DNA of 64,000 nt from Bacillus carboniphilus (lineage in GTDB: Bacteria; Bacillota; Bacilli; Bacillales; JAIVKR01): the NCBI RefSeq assembly GCF_020524035.2, contig NZ_CP129013.1, positions 3,031,001 through 3,095,000 of the forward strand, read 5' to 3'. Made by a program: the position numbers and the translations under genes. Under the pieces are notes generated by a model, which worked only from the letters and a program-made list of their open reading frames with translations, was not told the DNA's origin and did not search any database. Numbering within the stretch: position 1 is the stretch's first letter; each line of letters begins with the position of its first letter. Shown one piece after another: positions 1 to 7,274 of the stretch.

Positions 1-106
1 AGGTATCTAAGCAAATGTTAAACCTCATGCATTAACTATATTACAGGTTGAAGATGTCTTATCATGGATATTTATGCCCTGACATCAAATAAGAGGAGGG
101 GATTTA

Positions 107-151
107 ATGAAAAAAGAAAATGCTATAAAAATATCTTTGGGGAAAATATGA
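107..151 (+). CDS. possible 14-codon leader peptide overlapping the sulfotransferase start
   Basis: An ATG at 107 follows a strong Shine-Dalgarno sequence (GGAGGGG at 95-101) and opens a 14-codon frame. Its TGA overlaps the ATG of the next gene at 148 (ATGA arrangement). Either this is a translated leader that couples translation to the sulfotransferase, or it is the original N-terminus separated by a frameshift. The sequence alone cannot decide. Confidence 0.3.
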   Translation: MKKENAIKISLGKI

Positions 152-849
152 ATAAACCACTATTCTCTAACAATTTACCTTTCCTTTTTCTTTGTAGTGC
201 AAAATGTGGTTCAACAAGTTTAACGAAATGGTATATTGCTCAAATGGGACAATTGGGGGTTGTGAAATCTCCAAATTATTATCGTTATTTAACAGTCAAT
301 CAAGATGAAGTGATAAAGAGTTTACAAAAAGAAGAGAAAAAGGTATATAAATTAACTCGCAAACCTTATTCCAGAATGGTCAGTTGTTTTTTTCATATTA
401 TTAGGCACCCTGTATTATGGGAGGAAACAGGCATTAACGGAGAAAAGGGTCTTTCATTTATAAAATTTCTGAATGAGCTTTCAAAGAAAGATTTAAGACG
501 TGGAGTAGCTAATGGACATATTGCCCACCAATATATTGAGGGTGAAAAATGGTTGATAGATCAGTATATAACCTTAGAAAACTTATCAAGTGAGCTGCGC
601 CAAATTGAGATTATGCACAACTTGAAACATGTTCCTATTGAAGATTTAAATAATAGAATTAAATATGGAGACAGCGAAAAAGAAATAGATGAAAACCTTT
701 CAGATACTGTTTTTGAAAAGGATCAAGTAACAAAAGAGATCAAGATTTTTAGTCATAAAGCCTTTTACAGTAAAGAGGCAAAAGAACTAGTCGATCATTT
801 ATATAGTATTGATTTCGAAAGGTACAATTATAAAAAGAACTTAGTTTAG
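148..849 (+). CDS. sulfotransferase family protein
   Basis: The protein (about 233 residues) begins with a hydrophobic beta strand followed by SAKCGSTSL near residues 17-25, which has the form of the 5'-phosphosulfate binding loop of PAPS-dependent sulfotransferases. The segment YKLTRKPYSRMVS near residues 66-78 resembles the 3'-phosphate binding strand and helix. It would move a sulfuryl group from PAPS to an unknown acceptor, often a carbohydrate in this family. The start at 148 was chosen because it lies just after GGGG and overlaps the stop of a well-initiated short frame; an in-frame ATG at 64 has no good ribosome binding site. No neighbouring gene indicates the acceptor. Confidence 0.65.
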   Translation: MNKPLFSNNLPFLFLCSAKCGSTSLTKWYIAQMGQLGVVKSPNYYRYLTVNQDEVIKSLQKEEKKVYKLTRKPYSRMVSCFFHIIRHPVLWEETGINGEKGLSFIKFLNELSKKDLRRGVANGHIAHQYIEGEKWLIDQYITLENLSSELRQIEIMHNLKHVPIEDLNNRIKYGDSEKEIDENLSDTVFEKDQVTKEIKIFSHKAFYSKEAKELVDHLYSIDFERYNYKKNLV

Positions 850-941
850 TGTTATGTGGATGAGGGTTAAAAACAACCCTCTATTCGTTTAAATAGCCAA
901 TATTAAGGACGGCCCGACTTTTTATCCAATTTTATTTTAAG

Positions 942-1282
942 TGCGTGTTCAAAAAGTAGGGAAAAAGGACGCTGAAGAACAAGGCGGTCTGCTTAATGAA
1001 CACAGGCTAAGTACAGCCACGTCCTGTGGCAACGCCTGCGCTAGCCCGTCCTGGGCGTCGAAGCACTCACAGTGTACGTACAGTATGGTTCACGGGCTAA
1101 GAACGTCCCCATCCTAGGGACAACACCCGTGCTAGCCAATCCTGGCGTCGGAGTGTCGGAAAAGCAAACCAACAACGTTATTCAACCGACATTTAATGAA
1201 CATCATCTAAGTACAGCCACGTCCTGTGGCTAACGATGATGCTTGGCCATCCAGGCCATCGTAGGACTTTTTGAACAACCTC
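942..1282. mobile_element. TGTTCAAAAAG repeat, long copy (three hairpin cassettes)
   Basis: This is a 341-bp non-coding element. Its ends share TGTTCAAAAAGT (946-957) inverted at 1266-1277. It is flanked by a 6-bp duplication TTTAAG (936-941 and 1283-1288). Inside are three cassettes of about 60 bp, at roughly 1001-1058, 1091-1150 and 1201-1261. Each has an outer stem, an inner hairpin and a following hairpin with related loops (GTCCT, ATCCT, ATCCA). No protein is encoded. The second long copy, at 27606-27948, is almost identical. I infer a MITE-like element moved by a transposase not in this window. Confidence 0.85.
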
Positions 1283-1288
1283 TTTAAG

Positions 1289-1530
1289 TTCAATATCTTC
1301 GTATTCCTCTTCATCGTAAGGTTCTATTTTCAAGATCATTATAATCTATTCAATTTCTTCTATGTTTTTCTCTTCCGTTTCGATAAAACTCCAATATAAC
1401 TTATCGAATGCTCTTGTTTTATACCTTCCCAAAATGCCTTCTTTGAATTCGTAACCTACATATGCGGTTTTATTATAAATTTTTGGTGATAGAGGGATAG
1501 CAAGAAAAAGATGCCCTTTATATTGAAAAA
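1289..1530 (-). pseudogene. remnants of one or two minus-strand genes next to the repeat
   Basis: Read on the minus strand, 1530-1346 is open without a start and ends in a stop, encoding a coding-like tail with YNKTAYVGYEFKEGILG. A second frame starts with ATG at 1339 and reads MILKIEPYDEEEYEDIELK until the repeat element interrupts it. Beyond the element it would continue for about ten residues (IKLDKKSGRP) to a stop. I do not recognise the family. These look like leftovers of an older locus, cut on one side by the oxidoreductase promoter region and on the other by the repeat. Confidence 0.35.
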
Positions 1531-1551
1531 ATAGACCAATTGGTCTAAAAT
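1523..1551 (+). promoter_or_regulatory. sigma-A promoter overlapped by a TetR-type operator
   Basis: TTGAAA at 1523-1528 and TAAAAT at 1546-1551 are 17 bp apart. The perfect 16-bp palindrome TAGACCAATTGGTCTA (1532-1547) fills the spacer, so a bound repressor would block RNA polymerase. The only regulator in the operon is the TetR protein at 2495-3073, which is the likely ligand. The site resembles the TAGACC-type operators of the LmrA/YxaF group of TetR regulators in Bacillus. Confidence 0.8.
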
Positions 1552-1582
1552 AATCATATATACAATTAGGGGGGAACGAGAG

Positions 1583-2474
1583 ATGAAAAAAATCCTAGTT
1601 GCTGGTGCTACTGGATACTTAGGAAGGTATTTAGTTAAATCGTTTAAGGAGAAGGGGTACTATGTGCGAGTGTTAGTAAGGGATGAACAAAAGTTATCGA
1701 AACAGGGTTCTTTTTTGGAGCCAAAAGTGAACGAGTATGTAGACGAAGTTTTTATCGGTGATGTGACAAAACCTGAATCGATAAAAGGAGTTTGTCATGG
1801 AATGGACATGGTTTGCTCCTCTATAGGCTTAACAAGACAGAAAGGTAAACAATCTTTTCACGAGGTAGACTACTTAGGAAATCTTCATTTATTACTTGAA
1901 GCAAAATCGGCAAAAGTTGAAAAATTTATGTATATACATGTATTTGGAGCTGAAAAAGTAAACAATCCACTTATTCAAAAAAAATCTTCCTTTGTTAACA
2001 GGTTAAAAGAATCAACGATTAATTATGTCATTATTAAACCAACAGGGTATTTTTCTGACATCAGTGAAATTTTAAAGATGGCTCAGAGAGGAAGAGTTTT
2101 TTTAATCGGTGATGGCAAAAAAAAAATTAAATCCTATTCACGGTGCTGATCTTGCAGAATATTGTGTGAGAGAAATGTCAAATGAATCAAACAGAGAGTT
2201 AGAAATAGGTGGGCCAACTGTCTTTAAACATCAAGATATTGCAGAACTGGCTTTTCAATTACTTGACAAGAAACCAAAGTTTTTTCACATCCCTCCTTTC
2301 TTGTTATTATTAAGTTTAAGGGTTGTTAAAATTTTCAATAAGAAGTATTATGATATCGGGATGTTTTTCCATGATGGGATGACTCAAAATATGATAGCCC
2401 CAACATATGGTTCCAGAAATATCAGCTCTTTTTTTAATGAGTATTTAGACGCTCAACAAGGCGATGGGAAATAA
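1583..2474 (+). CDS. NAD(P)-binding atypical short-chain dehydrogenase (frameshifted)
   Basis: The N-terminal part (1583-2149) carries the Rossmann motif GATGYLG at residues 8-14 and reads as an atypical extended SDR of the NmrA/SDR_a5 kind. The C-terminal part continues in another frame from about 2117 to 2474. The frames separate in a run of ten A residues (2117-2126); nine would give one continuous protein of about 296 residues (GDGKKKLNPIHGADLAEYC). This could be a sequencing error, a slippery site or a recent mutation. The start has a strong site (GGGGGGAACGAG). The gene is first in an operon with a TetR regulator and sits behind that regulator's likely operator. Its substrate is unknown. 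Confidence 0.75.
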
Positions 2475-2494
2475 AGATAAAGGAATGATCAAGA

Positions 2495-3073
2495 TTGGTC
2501 ACCCAAAAAGGTGAAAAAACGAAAGAACAAATAATGAAAGCAACCGTATCGTTTATTATGAATAATGGAATTGAAAACATTGGGATTAACAAAGTAATAA
2601 AAGAAGCTCATGTTAGTAAGGGGAGCTTTTATCATTACTTTTCAAATATAAATGATTTAATGAAGGAAGTAGCGATTTATACATTTGAAAATACTTTGAG
2701 TGGTTTTTATATTCATGAGACGGATACGGTTGAAGACCTTGTCAGAGGTTTGGGGGAGTATATTTATCATTCTGTCCAGGTTGATAAAGGAAGATATTAT
2801 ATCCTTTTTCTATGTATTAGCAAAAGTTTTTTTGATGATGGTTTAAAGGAGTCTTTCCAATCAATCTTCAGACAATTGGTACAAGAAAATTTGGTTGCAA
2901 AGCAAATAATGAAAATAAACCATGATGAAAAGAAAGAAACGGTTATAAAAAAGCTACAAGGTTTAGATATGATTGCGTTAGGTTTTATCATTCATTGCCA
3001 ATTATTTGATGGTGACCAAGAGCATCTACTATCTGTTTGGAGCAAAATAACAAGAGATCTATATACGGACTAA
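2495..3073 (+). CDS. TetR/AcrR family transcriptional regulator
   Basis: This 192-residue protein has an N-terminal TetR helix-turn-helix (about residues 8-55: TKEQIMKATVSFIMNNG followed by VSKGSFYHYFSN) and a variable helical C-terminal ligand domain. The KGSFYHYF motif is typical of the family. The likely start is TTG at 2495, preceded by AAAGG at 2479-2483; no better ATG is in frame. It is transcribed 20 bp after the oxidoreductase and should repress its own operon through the TAGACCAATTGGTCTA palindrome at 1532-1547. The ligand is unknown; LmrA/YxaF-like repressors in Bacillus respond to flavonoids or drugs. Confidence 0.85.
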   Translation: MVTQKGEKTKEQIMKATVSFIMNNGIENIGINKVIKEAHVSKGSFYHYFSNINDLMKEVAIYTFENTLSGFYIHETDTVEDLVRGLGEYIYHSVQVDKGRYYILFLCISKSFFDDGLKESFQSIFRQLVQENLVAKQIMKINHDEKKETVIKKLQGLDMIALGFIIHCQLFDGDQEHLLSVWSKITRDLYTD

Positions 3074-3208
3074 TGACAAAAAGGCATGGCCTAGTTGAAC
3101 CATACCAAAATAAATTAGTGAAAATTTAGTCTGATTTTCTAGATTTCAGGATATATTATTTTATTAAAAAAGATGATATTGTACGTTTTTTATCAATATC
3201 AGATTGTT

Positions 3209-3787
3209 TTAAAAACAATCGCAGTCATTACATCCGATGAAATTTAAATAAACAATAGCTTCCGCAATTAAAATTTCCCTGTCACATTCATCCGTTGATA
3301 GGGTGAATTCAGCAAAACTGCGTTCTACTTCATAGCATGGTGTGCATGGAGGTTCAGCATCACATGTGAACGTTAATGTTTGATTTACACATGTAGTCGT
3401 ACTACAACTTACGGCACATCCAGTTTCAGTTCCATTTCTAGTATCATTAGGAACAATACTTCCAACACTTGCAAGCATTCTAGCGCAACCCACTAGCTTA
3501 ACGGCCTGAACGTCTACAGAGCAACTGATTTCTGTCCCATCACCACAAGGATTAGGAATGGTATTAAGGGTTGTATTTTCTAAACAACAGCTTAAATCAC
3601 TAAAATCAAAACAAAAATTAGTGAATGGTTCGTCAAATGAAAGAGAAAAACCATCAGGGACAGTTGCTATACAACAAAAGAAAATGGTATTGGAACAATC
3701 TTCATTCTCAGAACGTGTTACTTCAAATGGTTCAATCTGCTGACCATTTTTATCTAAATAAATTTCGCTTATTTTCCTCTTAGTCAT
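3209..3787 (-). CDS. cysteine-rich protein, possible spore surface protein (paralogue 1)
   Basis: This 192-residue protein has about 20 cysteines, many in CC pairs or CxxC-like spacings, and ends in CNDCDCF. It starts MTKRKISEIYLDKNG, as does its neighbour at 3906-4517, and the two align over their whole length (CCIATVPDGFSLS, NPCGDGTEISCS, VQAVKLVGCARM, CSTTTCVNQTL). It has no signal peptide or membrane segment. AAAAGGAG sits before the ATG. Soluble, cysteine-rich and duplicated proteins of this kind in spore formers are often coat or exosporium components, but I cannot name the family. A perfect GATTGTTTT/AAAACAATC hairpin spans the stop codon. Confidence 0.6.
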   Translation of the reverse strand: MTKRKISEIYLDKNGQQIEPFEVTRSENEDCSNTIFFCCIATVPDGFSLSFDEPFTNFCFDFSDLSCCLENTTLNTIPNPCGDGTEISCSVDVQAVKLVGCARMLASVGSIVPNDTRNGTETGCAVSCSTTTCVNQTLTFTCDAEPPCTPCYEVERSFAEFTLSTDECDREILIAEAIVYLNFIGCNDCDCF

Positions 3788-3905
3788 GCTCTAGGCTCCT
3801 TTTATTTTGAGTTCTCTATATCGTATTCTTTTTCCTTATATAGTGAGTGGACTTATATCCTTGCTAAAGAGCCTATTTTAAATACATTATTTGAAAGACC
3901 TTTCC

Positions 3906-4517
3906 TTAAAAACAATCACACTCGTCACAGCCAATAAATTCTAAAAAGGCACAAGATTCAACAACTAAAATTTGTCTCCCGCACTCATCCTCAGATAAGA
4001 AAAACTCATTGATAGAAGAAGTTACCTGGAAACAAGGTCTACAAGGAGGTTCAGAATCACAAGTGTAATTAAGCGTTTGGTTCACACATGTAGTGGTACT
4101 GCAACTAACGGTACATTGATTTCCTAATCCTGTATCTGCGGTAAGCGGACCAGCGCTAGCGACCATTCTAGCACACCCAACAAGCTTAACGGCTTGCACT
4201 TCTATTGAACAACTAATTTCAGTACCGTCCCCACAAGGATTAGGAATAGTATCAAGAACAGTAGTCTCTAAGCAACAATTTACGTCACTAAAATCCCAGC
4301 AAATGGATGTTAAAGTTTCATCGAAATCTTCAGATAAAGAAAAACCATCAGGAACTGTAGCTATACAACAAAAAGTTACGGTATTTTCACAATCCCCACT
4401 TCCAGTTGGTCCAGTTGGTCCCTCACTAGGATAAAAGTCTAATAAGTTCATATCTTCAGGATTTATTTTCTCACCATTCTTATCAATGTATATTTCATAC
4501 ACTTTTCTTTTTGTCAT
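3906..4517 (-). CDS. cysteine-rich protein with a GPTGPTG tract, possible spore surface protein (paralogue 2)
   Basis: This 203-residue paralogue of the 3209-3787 protein differs mainly by an N-terminal insertion, PSEGPTGPTGSG at about residues 30-41. That insertion is a short collagen-like tract of the kind seen in exosporium proteins. The cysteine pattern and the C-terminus (CDECDCF) are shared. The start at 4517 was chosen over an in-frame ATG at 4550 because AAAAAGGAG lies just upstream and the resulting MTKRKVYEIYIDKNG matches the paralogue. The two genes are 118 bp apart on the same strand and could be co-expressed late in sporulation. Spore location is an inference. Confidence 0.65.
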   Translation of the reverse strand: MTKRKVYEIYIDKNGEKINPEDMNLLDFYPSEGPTGPTGSGDCENTVTFCCIATVPDGFSLSEDFDETLTSICWDFSDVNCCLETTVLDTIPNPCGDGTEISCSIEVQAVKLVGCARMVASAGPLTADTGLGNQCTVSCSTTTCVNQTLNYTCDSEPPCRPCFQVTSSINEFFLSEDECGRQILVVESCAFLEFIGCDECDCF

Positions 4518-4739
4518 TTTTTTACTCCTTTTTAGAAAATTAAATTCCATATATATTATTCTTTGTCTTAATTATGTGACTAGGCGGTTATCCCAGGCTT
4601 ACTAATAAATTGAGCCCTTTTTTTACTGATATTGCAATTAGGAATATATCCGATTGTGCAGAGCGAATTGGTGAGGCAATCGATATAAACCAGCTTCTAT
4701 GATGGTCTCTAAACTGGGTCAAGATATAGATAATAAACG

Positions 4740-4920
4740 GTCAAGGATTTACGGAAGCTTTAAAGGGGTTTGTTTTAGCGGCTATCTTAAATGAACCTTT
4801 GTTATTGGTGGAAAATAATGGTGTACCAGAATAAATGATGGAAATATTAACTTCAAACGATTTTATTTATCATGTATTTGTTGGAGGAACACCTGTTATT
4901 CGTTCCCAATTTGTTGGATG
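4740..4920 (+). pseudogene. fragment of a cell-wall-binding repeat (CWB2-like) protein
   Basis: The region 4551-5071 lacks an intact gene. On the plus strand, 4740-4920 encodes TEALKGFVLAAILNEPLLL, then an in-frame stop, then a segment ending in HVFVGGTPVI. This order (DAL...A.LA..LNAPILL...V.ivGG...V) is that of cell-wall-binding repeat 2 domains. Stops and frame changes show it is decayed. A preceding CAERIGEAIDIN in another frame fits the same repeat unit. Confidence 0.35.
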
Positions 4921-5071
4921 TTTCAAATAATGCAACTAGCTTTAAAAGGGGAGCATTATTGGAGCCTTACTTTTAATACACGGAGGAAAAAATAGATTAG
5001 TTGTTTGCACTATGAATAGCCTCTCCATATAATGAAGCTAAGAGACAAAGGAGAGGAATGAATACATAAAG

Positions 5072-6247
5072 ATGAAAAGAGATATTAAATCATATTTTGA
5101 ACTTTTTTTGATTTCATTACGTTTAGGGCTAACTTCTTTCGGTGGGCCCGTTGCACATTTAGGTTATTTTCATGAAGAGTACGTTCGGAAAAGGAAATGG
5201 ATGGATGAAAAAGGCTACGCTGATTTAGTGGCGTTAGCGCAATTTCTACCTGGTCCCGCAAGTAGTCAGGTTGGAATAGGGATTGGTGTCATTCGTGCAG
5301 GAGTTTTAGGAGGATTCATTTCCTTTCTTGGTTTTACTCTTCCATCAGCTCTTGCTTTAATTATTTTTGCTCTAGTGATACAAGGAACAGGCTTAGTAGA
5401 AGCAGGTTGGATCAATGGATTGAAAATAGTTGCCGTAGTAGTAGTTGCTCATGCCATTATCGGAATGGGAAAAAAGTTAACGCCCGATTTACAGAGGAAA
5501 ACGATTGCGTTAGTTGCGTTAGTTGTGACCCTTGTTTGGCAGTCAGCCTTTACCCAAGTTACTGTGATTATCATCGCTGCTATCATTGGTGTAATGATGT
5601 TTCAAAAAGTGAAGCATGAGCAGAATGAAAGGATGAACTTTCCAATTTCTCGCAGGTTTGCTTTGGGGAGCATTGGTCTTTTCATAGCGCTACTCATATT
5701 CTTACCGATTGTAAATGAACTTACTTCTTCTAAATGGATTGCTTTATTTGATCAATTTTATCGTTCAGGAGCACTCGTTTTTGGAGGAGGACATGTTGTT
5801 TTACCTCTTCTTCAACAGGAATTTGTCGCGACTGGTTGGTTGACAGAACAACAATTTTTAACTGGTTATGGTGCGGCTCAAGCTGTTCCAGGACCACTTT
5901 TTACTTTTGCAGCTTATATCGGTGCAGTCGTAGGCGGTTGGCAAGGTGGACTCCTAGGAATCGTGGCTATTTTCTTACCAGCATTTCTATTAATTTTTGC
6001 AGCATTACCCTTCTGGAATTCTCTTCGTCAAAACCCTAAAATGAAAGGGGCATTAATGGGTGTCAATGCCGCCGTTGTAGGGATTTTAATTTCAGCTTTT
6101 TACCAACCGATCTTTACTAGTTCAATCAAATCTCCAATTGATTTTGCTTTAGCTGCCATTCTCTTTACGTTACTTGTTTATTATAAAATGGCTCCATGGA
6201 TCATTGTTTTGTTAGGTGCAGTAGGTGGTTTTTTAATTGGATTATGA
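5072..6247 (+). CDS. chrA: chromate transporter, ChrA family (two-domain)
   Basis: This 391-residue integral membrane protein contains both halves of a full-length CHR transporter. The first has FGGPVAHLGYFHEEYV and AQFLPGPASSQVGIGIG (about residues 23-80). The second, in the same arrangement, has FGGGHVVLPLLQQEF and AQAVPGPLFTFAAYIG (about residues 235-285). About 10-12 hydrophobic segments are visible. The family exports chromate and may exchange it with sulfate. The ATG at 5072 is 15 bases from GGAGAGG; a 3-codon frame (ATG AAT ACA TAA) lies between. The gene stands alone and ends at a strong hairpin. Whether it confers chromate resistance is not evident from context. Confidence 0.88.
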   Translation: MKRDIKSYFELFLISLRLGLTSFGGPVAHLGYFHEEYVRKRKWMDEKGYADLVALAQFLPGPASSQVGIGIGVIRAGVLGGFISFLGFTLPSALALIIFALVIQGTGLVEAGWINGLKIVAVVVVAHAIIGMGKKLTPDLQRKTIALVALVVTLVWQSAFTQVTVIIIAAIIGVMMFQKVKHEQNERMNFPISRRFALGSIGLFIALLIFLPIVNELTSSKWIALFDQFYRSGALVFGGGHVVLPLLQQEFVATGWLTEQQFLTGYGAAQAVPGPLFTFAAYIGAVVGGWQGGLLGIVAIFLPAFLLIFAALPFWNSLRQNPKMKGALMGVNAAVVGILISAFYQPIFTSSIKSPIDFALAAILFTLLVYYKMAPWIIVLLGAVGGFLIGL

Positions 6248-6277
6248 TAAAGGAGGAAAATGATTAGAAGAATGTGT

Positions 6278-6308
6278 AGCCTGTTTCCCAGAAGAGGGAC
6301 AGGCTATT
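6278..6308. terminator. bidirectional terminator between the chromate transporter and DUF817 genes
   Basis: AGCCTGT (6278-6284) pairs with ACAGGCT (6299-6305), with a further TCCC/GGGA pairing inside. The hairpin lies between two convergent genes and is AT-rich on both sides. Confidence 0.6.
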
Positions 6309-6317
6309 ATTAATCTC

Positions 6318-7091
6318 TTATTCGTTTAAACTTTTTATTGTACGTTTTTCTTTTACATGTTTTAAAGAGGCTACAATTAAAAAGCTCACGATAACGAGTA
6401 ATAACCAGGAACTAATCTTTCCTATATGGACGATTTCCCATTGCTGTTGTTGATTTGGATACTGCCAAGCGCTGAAGTAAGTCGCAATATTTTCAGCAAT
6501 CCAAATGAAAAACCCAATTAAAACAAATGATAATGCTAAAGGCATTGAATACGATCGTTTATTGACTGTAAAATAAACGAATGTTTTAAAGAAAATCAAT
6601 AGTGTCAATATCTTTAAAATCCATCGAAAATCGTATAGGTAATGGTGTGTATAGAAGTTGAAATAAATACTGGCACTAAGGATGACAACCATCCAGGTCG
6701 GTGGCCAATTGGACAATTTCAAATGCAATCTTCTCCATGCTTGACACATATAACTAGCGACACTTGCATACATAAAGCCGCTATATAAAGGCACTCCCCG
6801 AATTTTTGTGACTGCTTCTTCAGGATAACTCCATGACCCCATATGAACTTTATAAATCTCTAAGGCAAGTCCGATGAGATGAAAGACACAAATAACTTTT
6901 AGCTCATCTACCGTTTCCATTTTAGTGATAACCATTAACACTTGTGTAATAAGGAAAATAATCAGTATTAGGTCGTATCGTGCTATGTAAGGAATATCTA
7001 TGAACTTCGTTACTGCAAGGGTCAGGAAAATGACGACTGGAAAAAGACAAGATTTTGCTTGCTCAATGCCAAAAATAATAAAAGACTTCAT
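6318..7091 (-). CDS. DUF817 family membrane protein (YoaT-like)
   Basis: The protein (257 residues from the chosen start) has about eight hydrophobic helices and the family features KVHMGSWSYPEEA, GVPLYSGFMYASVASY and a C-terminal WIAENIATYFSAWQYP. It matches the DUF817 family, which includes B. subtilis YoaT. The function is unknown. The start at 7091 was chosen because AAGGGTGA precedes this ATG and the sequence further upstream is not family-like. It is divergent from sqhC with about 180 bp between them, which must hold both promoters. Confidence 0.75.
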   Translation of the reverse strand: MKSFIIFGIEQAKSCLFPVVIFLTLAVTKFIDIPYIARYDLILIIFLITQVLMVITKMETVDELKVICVFHLIGLALEIYKVHMGSWSYPEEAVTKIRGVPLYSGFMYASVASYMCQAWRRLHLKLSNWPPTWMVVILSASIYFNFYTHHYLYDFRWILKILTLLIFFKTFVYFTVNKRSYSMPLALSFVLIGFFIWIAENIATYFSAWQYPNQQQQWEIVHIGKISSWLLLVIVSFLIVASLKHVKEKRTIKSLNE

Positions 7092-7274
7092 AAATTCACC
7101 CTTATAATTTTTTATTATAAGTGTCAAATTATATAGCTTATTTGATTTGATAAAGTAACAAAATAGATACAAAACAGAAAGTCCTTTGTAGTTACAGGGT
7201 AAATCTGAAATTGATATAAAAGAACAACTCACAGCAAACCCCCATAACATAAAGAAAAGCGAAAGAAATGGGGG

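Noticed and set aside
1001-1261. Hammerhead or another known small ribozyme in the repeat cassettes
   Set aside because: The CTGATGA and GAAA core of hammerheads is absent, and the loops do not match other ribozyme cores I know.
942-1282. CRISPR-like array in the cassettes
   Set aside because: There are only three units, they differ in the stems, and spacing comes from structured sequence; no cas genes are present.
2109-2130. Programmed frameshift in the A10 run of the dehydrogenase gene
   Set aside because: Possible, but similar homopolymer breaks occur in unrelated genes, and no stimulating structure or upstream ribosome site was seen. Sequence error is simpler.
3209-4517. Identification of the Cys-rich pair as endospore appendage (Ena) subunits
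   Set aside because: Length, cysteine positions and core sequence do not match Ena proteins as I know them. Only a general spore-surface suggestion is kept.
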